Shown here: positions 25,050-37,163 of the stretch, one piece after another
Layout: the number at the start of each line of letters is the position of its first letter
Position numbering within the stretch: position 1 is the stretch's first letter
Translations under genes and position numbers: made by a program
The notes under the pieces: model-generated
The model's input: the letters and a program-made list of their open reading frames with translations, nothing else
Database searches by the model: none
Told to the model about the DNA's origin: nothing
Origin: Guyanagaster necrorhizus
Lineage: Eukaryota > Basidiomycota > Agaricomycetes > Agaricales > Physalacriaceae
Assembly: GCF_019112545.1 (NCBI RefSeq)
Contig: NW_025064887.1
Location: 695,268-759,267 of the forward strand
DNA: 64,000 bases
Direction: 5' to 3'

Positions 25050-28000
25050 TCAGGCTACCAGTGAATAGGCACGTAACTCATAAACTCGGTCCCCGCGAAC
25101 ATTGTTCCAGGTTTCAATCATGAAGTCCAGTATCGGAGAAGATGGTTCAATAAGTCTCCTCCGCTTCTCTCTTTCTTCTTGGACATCGCCAAGATTACCT
25201 AGGAACGGCTGTACGAGATCCATAAATGCTAGATAGGCATCATGATCATCACGCAGATTGACGCGCTTGAGGTCTTTCAGGAGCGGACCCTTTTCAATTG
25301 TTAGTGACACAGCAACAGGAGAATTTGGTCTACTGACCTCGTTTGTGACAACTACCATGAGATTGTCGCCTCCGTTCTCCTCGCCCAGTTGTAAGAACAG
25401 ACGGTATTGATATTCTAACGCTTGATCATTGATATCGCACGCTACGCATCCCTTATACATTGGCAGAAGGCTGGAACCAGTGTCAGTATACTATACAGTC
25501 CAAAGGAGCGCAGATCTCTTACTCTTTGTTACATCTCGTACATCTTGTCATGACACAATCTTGGAGCAGTTTGGGGAAATAACTGGCTACTTTAGCCGTC
25601 AGGCGGAATCTGTGGGGGCATTTGGCGCAGGCCTGCATCTCGGATATCGTAGCTTTCTGGTAACCTTCAAAATCCTCACCCAGCTCATGGTGAGTTTCAG
25701 TCGACTGCCTGGCTTGCCTTGAGGAAGAATGTCAATATGTTATAAGCTTGAGATGAAGAGGTAGCATACTTCGTTTGACCCGTAGCTTCTGACTTGGTGG
25801 TTAGTTCGCCTGTTTCTTTTACTGTTGTGTTCTCAGTCTTCAGCCGGACCTCTGTCTCGACTGCTACTGATTCGGGCTTGGAAGTTGGTTCGCTTTTCCC
25901 AGAGTCCGAATCGATAGTAGGGTTGTTTTGAATATCGATCTTTCGTCTGATGTACGCCAATATCAGCGTTAGCCTGAAGAACATCAGGTAGTAGGCTTAC
26001 TCCAACAATTGTGTTTTCATCTCCATTTGAACAGGATTCCCATCTACCAGCTTTTCAATCAGGCGCTGGTTACCTCCCAAAAGTCCCTGAAAGTTCTCTC
26101 CACTATATGACTTCCTCAAACGCAAATTCTTGATCGATAAGATCGCCCCAACCTCAAACCTTTTGGCCATTTCAACCTGCCCTTCGGTCAACTTGATCGG
26201 AATAATGCAGTGTTCCAGACCGGAGGCCCAAGGTTCATCTAGTCGGGGAAGTAGGCCAAGACGAGTATAGTCCGAGACGTAAATGAATGAACCATGCGTG
26301 AAAGTTGCGTGAACGAGCTACTATACTCATAAGTAAAAATAAATAAGAAGACATAGACCCGAACCTCGACAATGCAACAGAAGAATTCATCTGATTTCAC
26401 TTCTTGTACTAAATCGTACTTGGACTGATACTCTATGGTATCATTGCCGCTCTGCCAGCGCTTCCTGCGCCTATACGATGAAATAGGTCAGGAAGGGAAT
26501 CCATTCACAAAGGTGATGCTTACTCTAAAAAATCTCGTAGGTGTATATTGTTTTCGGCGTCCTGCTCGTTGAGTGGGGAAATTTTTGACTCCTGGATTTT
26601 TGCTTGGAGATATCCCCCTTTGCTGATGATCATCCGTACGTTCTTCATACTGAAAAGTTCTCCAGTTTGCATCCCCTTCCCGAATTCACGTGCGCTATCC
26701 CACATCTCGATTTTTAGCACGGTTTCTGACAGAGCTTTTGAAGGACACCATTTATATTGTACTGGTGTGAGCTGTTCATTCTTGGTGTAGTCAGTGACAT
26801 AAAGATCGTATGGCTGATTGGCCGCTTCGCTTGCATATCCATAGAGCACCTAGAAGCCTGTTAGCGATATCCAAGCGGGGAATAAATACAACTACTTCGA
26901 CTGTACAATCAAAGTAGCCATTCGGTGAAACAAGAGGACCTGCATCGCAGATGAGCCTGTGCTGACGCTTGGATATTTCAGCAGAGAAATTTTCGTTCTC
27001 CGTCATCTCTTCGCCAATTTGATGAATGGTGCCTAGGTCTTCACGCCTCTTCTCCAATACTGCGCGCCACCAAGCTGTAAGTTTAGAACAATATGCAATT
27101 TCAAGTGGCTGGGCATCGTAGAAAGGAGAAAATTGGACACCCGCACCATCCTCTGCTAGACCTTGAGAAAGAGGTGCTCCCTCTCGGTTGTGATCTATCT
27201 TTCCCGTCTCTGGCTTGTACACGGCCCACTGGAGCTTGTCGTGATAACCTATAGCAGATGGACTTTCCATATATTCTTTCAACTATACCAATCTCAGTCA
27301 CACATACCAGTAGAAATTGAGATATACATCACCTTGACGTTCCGAAGAATTATCACGTCGTTCACCTCAGGGCGCGGAAGCCATTGTTCATAGGTCCTCG
27401 CAAAACAGTTGACTCGGTATCTCTGTGGATGCATTAGACTGCCGTCTTCAGGCGAGCAGATGCTCGGATCCACTATCATAAAGGAACTGGACCAATCTGC
27501 AATGGCTCTGTCAAAGTGAAAATGCTGTGTAGGACAACACCGCACCTCCGGAGTATGTCCTAGATGGATTGGTCAGGGACCATACAACGCCTATGATGTT
27601 ACGCGTTCCCTTTGTTGCTTGCTTCAAGGCCGTGTATCGTTTCTGAGTGAAGAAATTCATTATATAGCATTAGTATACCATGCTTATTACTTACGTCTCC
27701 AAAGCGCAACCCAGCGACCATGGCGAGAGAACCGTCTATTAGCACCTTGGCAGTCATTTCTGAGTTGGGGGATCTCTCTGGCGCAATGACATGTGGGTCA
27801 GTTACGGCTTTCTTATAATAATACAGAAGCTTCACCTGGAGAGACGTTGGTATCGACAGTCGAAGTTAGCCCCAAAGAAGCTACCTTGGAACTATCTGAT
27901 TGAGCAGGACCGGTGCTGGTGGCATTGGTATGTGATTCGGGCTTTGAAGACGATTCCCTAGATGCATCGTTGTGTTTGTGTGTCGCAGGCCTTGTTTCGT

Positions 28001-28872
28001 CGTCCACCTGAGAAACCTGTCGATCATGATGCTGTTGGGCTCTCAAAGCTTTCCTTTGTTTCTTCGTCAATTTTTGGGGTTCCTTCTTCTCAGGGGGCTC
28101 AACAGCTGTATCGAGTTTAAGCTTCTTCACAGGAACTGGTGTGGTAACCGAGACGGTTGATGCACGCGAGCGTTTTCTTCCAGCGAGAAGTGTGGGTGTG
28201 TCTAAGTCAATGAGCTTGGGTGTCTAGACACGTTGTCAGATATTTAACACGAAGAACTTGATGATTATGCTAACCTTCGGAGTTGAAGGAAGGTCTGCCT
28301 GAGAAGCTGGCGTGCCGAACCTCTCCCAGTTCTTGTTGATGGAGGGCGGGGCGGCTGATAAGGATGAGCAAAGAGGAAGCACTACAGAAAAAAGAAGTCT
28401 CACGTTTCCACAGCCAAGTATCAACAACTCGTCCGTTGTTTTTTGCACCCCGGTAGGACTTGACCACCTTCATATGAATTCCTGCTGTGTATTCCAACCG
28501 TATTGGAAGTGATCCTGAAATACTAGACTTCTCTACATCGGTGCGAACAGTTGCCCCTTCCAGAGCAAGCGTCAGCTCGTCCCGGGCGCCCAGCTCAAGC
28601 CCCTGCGCAGAAAGAGTGTTGAAGCACTCTCCCGTAAGGACAACTTCGAAATACGCCACACTTTCGCTACCAGGACTTGCACGAATTTTGAACTGCATTT
28701 TTTCCTTATCTTTATTGTGCCATATCATGAAGATGCTCCCCGATATATAACCAGAGTCGTCTGGACTGTTTTGCAGATCCGTAGCAAATCTCTGCAGCGA
28801 TGTGTCGTCGAATAGCGAAATATTACGCTGGCGCTTTACGGGCGTGAGGCACTCCTCGACTGAACGCTTCAT
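25050..28872 (-). CDS. POT1: Telomere single-strand binding protein POT1
   Basis: Protects telomere 3' overhangs as part of the shelterin-like complex. Fourteen exons (28404-28872, 28275-28354, 27885-28223, 27695-27835, 27546-27642, 27333-27496, 26896-27282, 26524-26849, 26365-26470, 26001-26317, 25770-25946, 25523-25717, 25338-25470, 25050-25289) give 1056 residues. Residues 1 to about 295 form a long extension with a basic Lys-rich patch (KKLTKKQRKALR). OB folds follow: NIIGVVWSLTNP, then DWSSSFMIVDPS, CFARTYEQWLPRPEVNDVII; then YDLYVTDYTKNEQL, EVGAILSIKNLRLRKS. The C-terminus has paired cysteines (CAKC, CVMTRC, CVAC) as in a zinc-braced OB domain. The family call rests on the OB-fold motifs around 27500 and 26800. 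The intron at 25290-25337 (48 nt) is stop-free and in frame. The junction 27835/27885 is the least certain. Confidence 0.85.
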
Positions 28873-29426
28873 GGTGAATTCAAGGCAACGAATATGAGGA
28901 CGAGGGAAGGGTCATGGATATACATAAATAACGCGGGACAAGCAAAAGCAAACAACTCGCGGTCATCGTGTCAGTCACCTGACCGGAGCTGGATGGGCTT
29001 CCAGAGGTGGCCAATTCATACAGTCATACAGTCCTATCGTGCGACGGAGGTACTGTTCCTCTTGGTGAGTCGCTGAGCACTGCGGCTGGTCTGTTCGAAA
29101 CTTCCAAGTAAATTTTGCCCCTCGGATCCACAAAAGGTTTATCCCGTGTTGTCGCTTCTTCTAAGTTTGCTCCTAGTGTTTTGAGATTAGATTCGTCTGA
29201 GGTACAAGCCATCCCCGTTCTGAGTTCTGAGTTCTCTTCCTAGTCGATCAAAGATGCAGGCCAGCGTTATCCGATACATACCAATACCCTCAACCTCACT
29301 CCCTGCTATTTCGGTCTAATCCGGATTGCCATCGAAGGACGAAACCAGAGACAGCAGATTTAATCCGATCTCACATATGGTACAGATGCTTTACTATCAT
29401 TCTGTCCTGTATTCTGCTAAGGAAGC
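28873..29426. other. Intergenic, no gene recognised
   Basis: About 550 nt between POT1 and the macrodomain gene. A 62-codon minus-strand frame (29212-29024) starts with ATG and has a hydrophilic sequence without known motif; I do not call it a gene. Confidence 0.45.
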
Positions 29427-30569
29427 CTATTCTTCGTCTTTGTTTTCTGAAGGTACAGAAGGAGGGAAATATTCTGGAAGTAAGTCCCTGGTAAGCAGTC
29501 AGCTACATATGATGCATCTAGTACGAAAGAGCTCACTGATACACGTCTCGATCTTTGTTACTCCACACTACGAATATAACCCGTTCCAGCTGATACAGAA
29601 AATGAGCCCATTTTTTCATGTCAGATGGGGGATTCAAGACCAACCGTCGATCCAGGCTCCGTTGCTACAAACTGACGAACCTCGTTCAGCGCTATATGGG
29701 TAGCATCTTTGATGGGATAACCATATATGCCCGTAGATATAGAAGGAAAGGCCTATACACGGGAGAAATGTCAGTATTTGCATCCAACGGGACGACAATG
29801 CCACACGATATGTTTCAAGGAACTCTTCGCAGCAAGCTCCAAACTGGTCCTGTAGCACGATGCCAGTTGCGCTGCCTTTGTCTCGATATCCCTTGAAGAG
29901 TATATTGGCCCAACGGTATGTATGATATGCTTTCTGTAGATGTAGCGTTGCAGACATTATGTGGTAGAGTTGATGCTACTGACGACGGAAGCCTGTATCC
30001 TTTCGTAACCTTCGATTCTCCTGTTTCGCAGCCGTTCAAGCCTCTACCTATACAAAAAGTCAAAGTCGCCATCAGCGGCAGATATCGAGTTCAGGAGAGG
30101 TAACGTACACTCGTCCAAGAGATCCTTGCCTGCTGCAGCATGAATAGCTCCATCCACTAGAAACACAGTGTCAGCAATATTCGAAATCATTTTGAATGTT
30201 GCAACTACCGCCGCCACCGCCTGTAAGAGAAGTATAAGGAGACCTTGAGCAGCAACTAAGATCGCACACGGCCTACCTAGGAGGCTTTTGTTGGCTGCGT
30301 TCACAATCGAATCAACAGAAAGCTGCGTTATATCTCCCTGGCTTTGAGTCATCATTCAGTGTCACCATTCGACTTTTCGAGGCCAAAAGCACTCACAAAA
30401 GAGATATCCTATCAAGTAACATTGAATCGATGGGAAACTTTGGCTTCTCCACGGCCTTGATCACTGCCAGTTTGAATAGCTGGGCCAGAGTAGGAATCTT
30501 TTCGAGTGCGATGGGCATGTCCTCCGTATCTGTATCGGATCCGTCACTAGGCGAGGGCGAGCGAGGCAT
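29427..30569 (-). CDS. Macrodomain protein (ADP-ribose / Appr-1''-p hydrolase type)
   Basis: Single macrodomain, a fold that binds ADP-ribose and often removes it from proteins or from Appr-1''-p. Nine exons (30397-30569, 30277-30341, 30209-30220, 30109-30156, 29980-30047, 29807-29929, 29645-29752, 29537-29589, 29427-29487) give 236 residues. Signatures in order: GDITQLSVDSIVNAANKSLLG, a glycine loop GGGG, VDGAIHAAAGKDLLDEC, TGESKVTKGYRLPSSHIIHT, VGPIYSSRD, and AFPSISTGIYGYP for the distal phosphate-binding loop. This is the MacroD/YmdB-like arrangement, with catalytic Asn and Asp of NAAN...VDGAIH kept. The glycine loop is coded by a 12-nt exon. A short N-terminal leader (60 residues) precedes the domain. 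Start chosen at the first in-frame ATG. Confidence 0.92.
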
Positions 30570-30766
30570 TGATGTCGTGAGTCAACAAGGTGCTTGCCCT
30601 TTTTAGGATCATCAACTTGCACTCTTCACTCTTACCACCATGTCACTCATGTGCACTCCGACCCCGGAAGGTAGCCGAGCCAATTTTCTTCCTACGAATA
30701 AGGAGGGGTATTCTGAACTACAGTCACTTTATACGTGGGATTCTATTTCTTGAAGTAATTCAGCCA

Positions 30767-32382
30767 TCAATAGGATTCCTGGTCGACCGCCTCTGCGTTC
30801 CCATACACGACCGATAAGCCCTTCTCACAGAGTTCCTTCCACTGGTTCAAAAGTATTTGGTCATGCTCAATAACCAACGGAGCTTCCAAACAAACCTCCT
30901 GCAGCAAGACACACGGAACCCCAGGAGTCGATATTCTTTTAGCGCGACGCGGAGTGCCGGTTGTCCTACCTGCTGATCCTGTTCTTCTTGGCCAAATCAA
31001 CGCAACAAGCCCACCCAGGGCCTCATCGTTATCTTCTAACGTCGAACGGTGCAAGTCAATCCTTTGCAATCTCGGCAATACATTGGTCCCTTTGTTTCCT
31101 CGCTGGGAATAAACGAGACCTTTGAAGAATGCAGAGGGAATATCGTCGGCGCCGATGATCAGGTTTTCGAGCAGAATGAGGGACCGTAGGAAGCGCCCAA
31201 AGTCCTGGCAGTCCTGTAGGTGTGACAATCAGCAACTGATATCAAGTGTGGTGATAGTATAGGAGGCGCTAGCTGGGAATACTGGCCCCGCGGTGGGAAC
31301 AAGGGACATTCGCAGCGCCTCGGGCACCGGCATTTCAGCGTCACGCATGACCTGAGTGGCGCTCCCACGACCATAATCGATAGAGAAACGTTCAGTGATA
31401 TCGAGGTTTCGTAGATTGCGAAGAATGACCGCGTCTTGGGTAAATTTCCTTGATTTGTCGCATTGAATCGCGAGGCTTTCTACTAAAGGCATAGGTATCA
31501 GGGCCGAAAGGTGGACATTGTTTGTCCCATCCAAAGCCTCAAATCTGAGCACGCCCTCCATCGAGAAGAAAGACTAAATGGTTGGTCCACGCCAGTTGCG
31601 TGCAGCTCGCTCAGCTTCGAAGCCATGGAGAACGCGTCGATGGTCGCTGATCCTTCCGATATTTGCCTTCTGATATAGACCGAAAGACCTTTTAATCCTC
31701 CCAAAAATCCCTTCTAAGGGGACAAAGCCTAGAGCGATCCGTACAGCATGTCAAAATCGACCTCTCGCCAGCGCGACGCAGTGGGTACCAGCATCCAAAA
31801 CAATTGATCCTTGGAGATATTCCGCGCGCTCTTAATTCTCAGAGAAAGAGGGTGATCGAGAGCGCGTCCCAAGTATAGCCCCAGCATGAATGTAAGCATG
31901 GCATCTTTAGTTGTGTTGCCGACAGCAGAAAATGATAGGCAGATGCAAGACCACATCGCCGGAGTGTGCATCGCAACTCTCCTCCACTTGCGACAAGGTC
32001 CACGGACATGCCCCCGAATCCAACGAGTTCGTTTCTGTGACTGGGAATCGACGCAGTACTTGACTATTCTTCTCAGGATTTCCTCGTTGGGTTTGCGACT
32101 GGCATGAAGCAATGACTGAGCATCTGTAATATTCGAAATAGCTTGATTTCATTCTTTAACCAAAAAATCCGGAGCGTCTTTCGTCCCTTTGATTCGTCGA
32201 TCTAGGTCGGCGCCGCCCCTTTGAACTATTGATGGCAGGCCTTCTTCTATCTTGGAAGGTGGTACGTTGGACTGGGGCAATGCTTCAACATATCTGGTCC
32301 GGACTGGATGTGTGAAGGCTGGGATGAATTCTACAAGATCCGCGTCGAACAGCGATTTGTCCGTTGGAACGCTGGCGAACAT
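30767..32382 (-). pseudogene. F-box protein pseudogene
   Basis: Degenerate copy of an Agaricomycete-type F-box protein (substrate receptor of SCF ubiquitin ligases) with leucine-rich C-terminal part. One mostly continuous frame runs from 32382: the F-box core reads RKPNEEILRRIVKYC, CRKWRRVAMHTPAMWSCI, and the 3' part reads FGRFLRSLILLENLIIGAD, VLPRLQRIDLHRSTLEDN and LQEVCLEAPLVIEHDQ. It is broken by TGA at 32149-32151, TAG at 31729-31731 and 31714-31716, a frameshift near 31560, and TGA at 31229-31231. Frame is resumed after each stop, so these are not intron boundaries. All four stops could come from CAG, CGA or TGG by one transition. It may have been intronless. Not expected to make protein. 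Confidence 0.82.
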
Positions 32383-32735
32383 GGAGGTGAACCTACCTAT
32401 ACTAGGTCAATAATGAATAGATTATAAAGGTATAACAGTGGGTTTACGTTGTTTGTGGCCTTTCGGAAGGAAAGTTGGTACGATGACTCGGAGAGAATTT
32501 AAAAATATGAAATTGAACGCGTTCAACTTTGAATCACGTGAGATTATCTCTCCGCGTGGCTGCTTTACACAGCCATTGATCGGTCCCTGACACCAGGAAC
32601 CAAGATCTTAGAAGTTAGATCGATGGTTGATTTAGGCGGGTCACGACTGGCAAAGAGCATCAAAGTTGTACTACGAGACAAGACAGGGAAACAGGGGGAA
32701 ATGTAAATCTTTTCTCCTAGATTCTTTCATTTCCC
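32383..32735. other. Intergenic, no gene recognised
   Basis: About 350 nt between the F-box pseudogene and the end of the deacetylase gene, AT-rich in places. No gene or repeat seen. Confidence 0.45.
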
Positions 32736-34853
32736 CTACTCGTCATTATCCATCTTCGACGACAAAATCCTTTCCACAGTCGTCTGCCCACTAGGGCCTG
32801 CATGTGCAGACGTTAGACCAGCAGCTAGAATTCCAACCATTCCAGTGCCAAGCTTCTCATCAGAGTCGCGATGTCCTCTATGATTTCGTCGGCCACCCTC
32901 TCCTTCGTCATCAGAATCAGACAACTCTCCATCGGCCTGCCTTCTGGAATCTAATAATCTCTTGTGTCGACGGACGTCAGGAGGTATAAGTTCGTCATCA
33001 TCGTCATACATATCGTCATCGTGAGGTAAAGACGGTATATCTGTGGGTCTAGGTGAGTACTCTGCCTTAGCACCTAGCCCCTGTGCCAGCTCACCCTGCA
33101 TCTGCACGCTCGGAGGGCCACCCATATGTCTCAGGTTGTCAAAAATAATTCGCTTGACTCTATCCAGATATGTACGCGTATTGAGATCGTCCGCGTTTGA
33201 AGGCTTAACATTCAACTCATATTCTGGACCGAAGTACTCGTAGTATTCGTTTACCGGGATTTCTAACAAAGGTGAGACATGAAGCTTGAAGGGCGACCAG
33301 AACTTTCTCAACGTACTCGGACTCAACTCAACGCCTACCGCTATGCCGGTTTCGTAAGCCCATGCGCGGCTCACATTCCGCATGGTGTATCCGCCGCCAC
33401 CAACAAGAAGTAAAGGTCTGTTAAACGACTTCACAAATTTTACGCAGTTGGCATGTCCTTGAGGCCTTGCTCAGTAATGCTCAAAGTATGGAGAATTTCT
33501 GCACCTTTCATCGAGAGATTGAAGCTTCCTATCTTATCTCCGGACAGGGAATCGGTCCCACACTGCAGTACTATCGCCGAGGGGTCAAAGGTTTCAATAA
33601 CCTGTCTGATCACCTAGTCTCCATCATGGACGCGTGTCGATCCTCAACGATTAGTGGACTTACTGGCTCGAACACTGACTTGTAATTCTCGTCTGATATA
33701 CCATCCCTCAGTGGGAAGTTCATGGCATGGTATTTCCCCTTCTGGACACCAATGTCCTATAGATATCATGGCGGTTGTCATATGTCCCAAAGTTGATTCA
33801 TTAAGCACTTACCCTGAGCTCTCCTGTTCCCGGGAAGAATTCACCATATTTATGGAAGCTGCACGTCATGACACGGTCGGTAGTGTAAAACGCTTCCTCC
33901 ACACCATCACCATGATGTACATCAATGTCAATGTACAGCACGCGTTGATGATATCTGCCCGTGACCTTAAGACGGAAAGAGTGAAAATAGGCTAAGTGAT
34001 ACACACCTCAACAGCTCGAGGACACCCAGCACAATATCTACAGCCGATCTTCGAGTCTGGAAGAGACCGACCCAAAAACGAGATACATACCGTTCACATA
34101 ACAAAATCCACTGGCCTCGCCTTTCTTGGCATGGTGGAGACCTCCGGCCCAATTAATGGCTATATCGCACTTGTCACGACTGAGCCGAGCAGCACCCTCT
34201 GTTTATTTGAGTGGGTGTACCAAGCGGCAACTCGAACGCCACGTAAGCGGACTCACCCATAGAGCCACCTGCCGATATTGAGCAGTAGTCGAAAAGTCCA
34301 TCAAAGATGGGACAATCGTCCCAAACGTTGACTGGATTCCCTTATTCGTCAGCAATCCAGAGAAGTGGGTATTGAAAATGATTCCAACATTTGTGCTGCT
34401 GCTTAACAAACGACTTCATGTTGCTAGGCGTAACGCGGTTGAGGAAGTCAATATATTCATCAGAATGAAACTGCGTCATTTCGCGTTTTGAAGCTGGCTT
34501 TGCCCGCTGGTATTCTTCGAGTGAGGAACCGCTTCCATCAGAGAAATTTAAGAAGTAGCGACGTACGAAGATTTCCATTTTCTTATAGAGACCATAGTTC
34601 ATCACCAGTGAATGGCACATTCGCACCCTTGTAGGCTTCATCCTGTATATAAATCTGGTCAATACGAAGCCGTCTCATGTTTCTAGGCACTGACGGATGA
34701 CCCGGACCATAATGAAACCCTCCGATGTCGGAATCAAAAAAGTAGCACTACAGCAATCAATAGCCAAGGTCAGAAGAAAGGTTTTCTAGCATGCATATAA
34801 GCAGAGGAGCGTACGACGCGTTTCTTTTGTGATTCACCGGTCAGAGATTCCAT
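32736..34853 (-). CDS. RPD3: Class I histone deacetylase, RPD3 type
   Basis: Zinc-dependent deacetylase that removes acetyl groups from histone tails in Sin3-type repressor complexes. Eleven exons (34815-34853, 34695-34747, 34567-34642, 34389-34506, 34257-34331, 34091-34198, 34007-34037, 33813-33954, 33664-33756, 33505-33613, 32736-33457) give 521 residues. Catalytic features are intact: [20 protein letters not shown] (two active His), [20 protein letters not shown] (zinc Asp and His), [28 protein letters not shown] (second zinc Asp), [15 protein letters not shown] (transition-state Tyr). Spacing and the sequence after the second motif favour RPD3 over HOS2. The tail after about residue 370 is acidic and disordered. 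One oddity: the usual N-V-G-E/D-D-C-P loop reads NVWDDCP. The start gives the normal KRVxYF(F/Y)DSD N-terminus. Confidence 0.94.
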
Positions 34854-35322
34854 GTTCGAAGTATCAGGGAAGAAGAGTTACTAATCAACATGCGGAATCA
34901 GAATCGAGAAATAATGAAATGCCGACGAAGCGGCCTAACCAGAATTATGTCTGCCACTTTATGCCGGAGCTTATGTATTCGTTAGGCGCACTCAAGTTAG
35001 GATATAGCGCTGCTACCCAGAGTCTTCCGACTTGAGAATTGAATACGAGGCCTCGAACTGATGATTGTCCTAACTGGCGTATGATGAATCTGCGCTGCGG
35101 GAGGCCTTTGCTAGGCCTATTTATAACCATTCCATCAAGATTTGCTCAAACAGCGCCTCACTGCTTGGACTTCAATGGAATCCATGACAGTGACGAATCT
35201 TTCGTCTTCTTCAAGTTCTCTTTCTCAATCACAGAGCACCGTCTCCCAATCGCATTTTCATTTCCGAGATTTATACTGACTACCAACGAATTAAGTACGT
35301 AACAGGTATCATTAACACACCT
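34854..35322. other. Intergenic, no gene recognised
   Basis: About 470 nt between the deacetylase start and the monooxygenase stop. Two short plus-strand frames (34829-35035, 35039-35302) have no motif. Probably the deacetylase promoter plus the monooxygenase 3' flank. Confidence 0.45.
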
Positions 35323-37163
35323 TCAAGTCGGTATCAACGATTCATAAAAACCCTTAGAAGTACTCTGGAACACCTCCAATCTGCCTCCCAACGCAACACC
35401 ATTTGCCCTTAATCTCAGGATCCCCCACTGCACCCACCAGTTATCGGCGTCATCTTCCGCATCATACGAGAACATGTGCTTGATTTCCAGCCACCATTCA
35501 GCTTCCTCAGTGTTAAGAGCATCTGCGGCTGACAGTACACTTAGTCCGGCATCCCGCTTCGCCCTCATGGTTTCATCGCGCATGATCTGTTCCTCTCCAG
35601 GAGGAAGCGTCAAAAAGGAAAGCAATTCCTTTTCTCTCTGCATGACGAAACTGCATCGAGAATGACGCAGATCTTGGAAAGCTTCTAGAAATATAGGTAT
35701 CTGATCACTTGAGTGCAGGTGAGAGAACAGCCTCCCAAGCGTGGCACCATCTTCGGCACACATCGCATAACTCTGGACCGCTCCGGGCTAAGAGCGCAGA
35801 TGAGAAATGAATTATACAGAGTAGAAGGAGGAGTATTACCAAGACGGGATGTGCTGCATCACCAATCACGACCAAGCGTCCACTCACCCATTCGTCGAGA
35901 AGCGGACAATCAATGATTGGGACGTATGTAAATGAAGTCGCCATCCTTGCTAGTTTGCGTAGCCTATTATCGACTGTTCGAACTCTGCTCCAGGTGGTAA
36001 TGATATTGACCCTACCTTTCGTCTGCCGTAGAAACGAAATCTTGGATATCTTGACATGCAGCCAATGAGGGCTCTTCAGTTGGACCGAACACCAACATAG
36101 AATAATCGCTGTCACCTCCCTGGAACGACATGTGAAAGGGAAAAAGTCGTGATAGGATATGATACTCACTGTTGGATAGAGGGCAGAAGAGTAGCCATTA
36201 CCACACCAGTTCGCCATCGTGACCTGTTCGAAAGAGAAAAGGGTGAGCTCTAACTGGCATCATTGCGCAGCGCACAAAATTACAGGTTCATCGTAGAGGT
36301 AGTCCAAGTCGGGGTCATTGATAATACTGTTCCGATGTATCGTGGCGCTGGAAGCGATCAGAACGACAATTTATAAAGCAAAGAGGAAGAGGCACCTGAA
36401 CAACGACATCCCGCTGGGTCGCTCCTCGCTCTTCGGAAACACGCGGCGCGTTATCCCGGATGGACCATCGGCACCCACAACCACGTCCCCCTGCAGGACC
36501 TCGCCAGAATGTAGGGTTACGCGACCACTTACGGGATCAACGCTTGTTGCTAAAGTATTAAAACGAATTTCTGTTCCGCGACTTATGGCAACATCGTAGA
36601 GAAGCTGTAGAAGCGCAGAATACTAAAGACGCAGTGATATTCAGACAGATCCATTTGAGATTAAATATGTTTAGTGAACGCACATGGACGGTGAGAAATT
36701 CACCCTTGGTCTCTTTCAAGACTTCGGTATCCCAGATATGTTCTCCAAGCAATTCGCCGGTCTCATCTGCTGCAACAGTCAGATGCGGGGATGACCCAAC
36801 AGGCAAAAAGGGAACACACATATGTACAGCCGTAGAGCTCGTGATGTCGCCGCAATTTTCTTTACTTCTTGTTCAAGACCCCAATGATAAAGAATTTTCG
36901 AAAAATTTGGAGCCATTCGGATCCCACCCTCTGTCTTCCCCTTTGTCAGTACTTGGATGGGCACAGTCCTGCGCACTCACTCCTTGTTCTAGTGTACCGC
37001 GTTTCTCTATAACAGTAACCTTATGGCCGACGGAGCTCAAGGCTAGCGCCGCTGTTAGCCCTGCTATGCCGCCTCCAATGATAACAAAATTGATCGTTAA
37101 TTCGACCTGTGATCGTTGAGATGTTAAGTAGTTCAATAGCAGCGATATCTCGGACCGTACCAT
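35323..37163 (-). CDS. FAD-dependent monooxygenase (salicylate-hydroxylase-like)
   Basis: Flavoprotein aromatic hydroxylase family; substrate unknown, relatives hydroxylate salicylate, 6-hydroxynicotinate or secondary metabolites using NAD(P)H. Nine exons; the last is 35323-35787. Motifs in order: Rossmann GxGxxG INFVIIGGGIAGLTAALAL, KVTVIEKRGTLEQGGGIRMA, PNFSKILYHWGLEQEV, the DG-type motif VVVGADGPSGITRRVF, and the GD motif RLVVIGDAAHPVLPGAVQSY. A C-terminal part of about 100 residues follows. No stop interrupts the joined frame, so it seems functional. I chose the ATG at 37163 because it gives a continuous N-terminus; another ATG at 37266 could start an upstream exon but would join out of phase. 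Its neighbour CPD1 is divergent. Confidence 0.86.

Noticed and set aside
29024..29212. 62-codon minus-strand frame near POT1
   Set aside because: Short, no motif, no conserved partner exon.
31498..31704. F-box region read as intron-containing functional gene
   Set aside because: Stops at 31714 and 31729 are followed by the same frame, and no GT...AG pair of plausible size removes them in phase.
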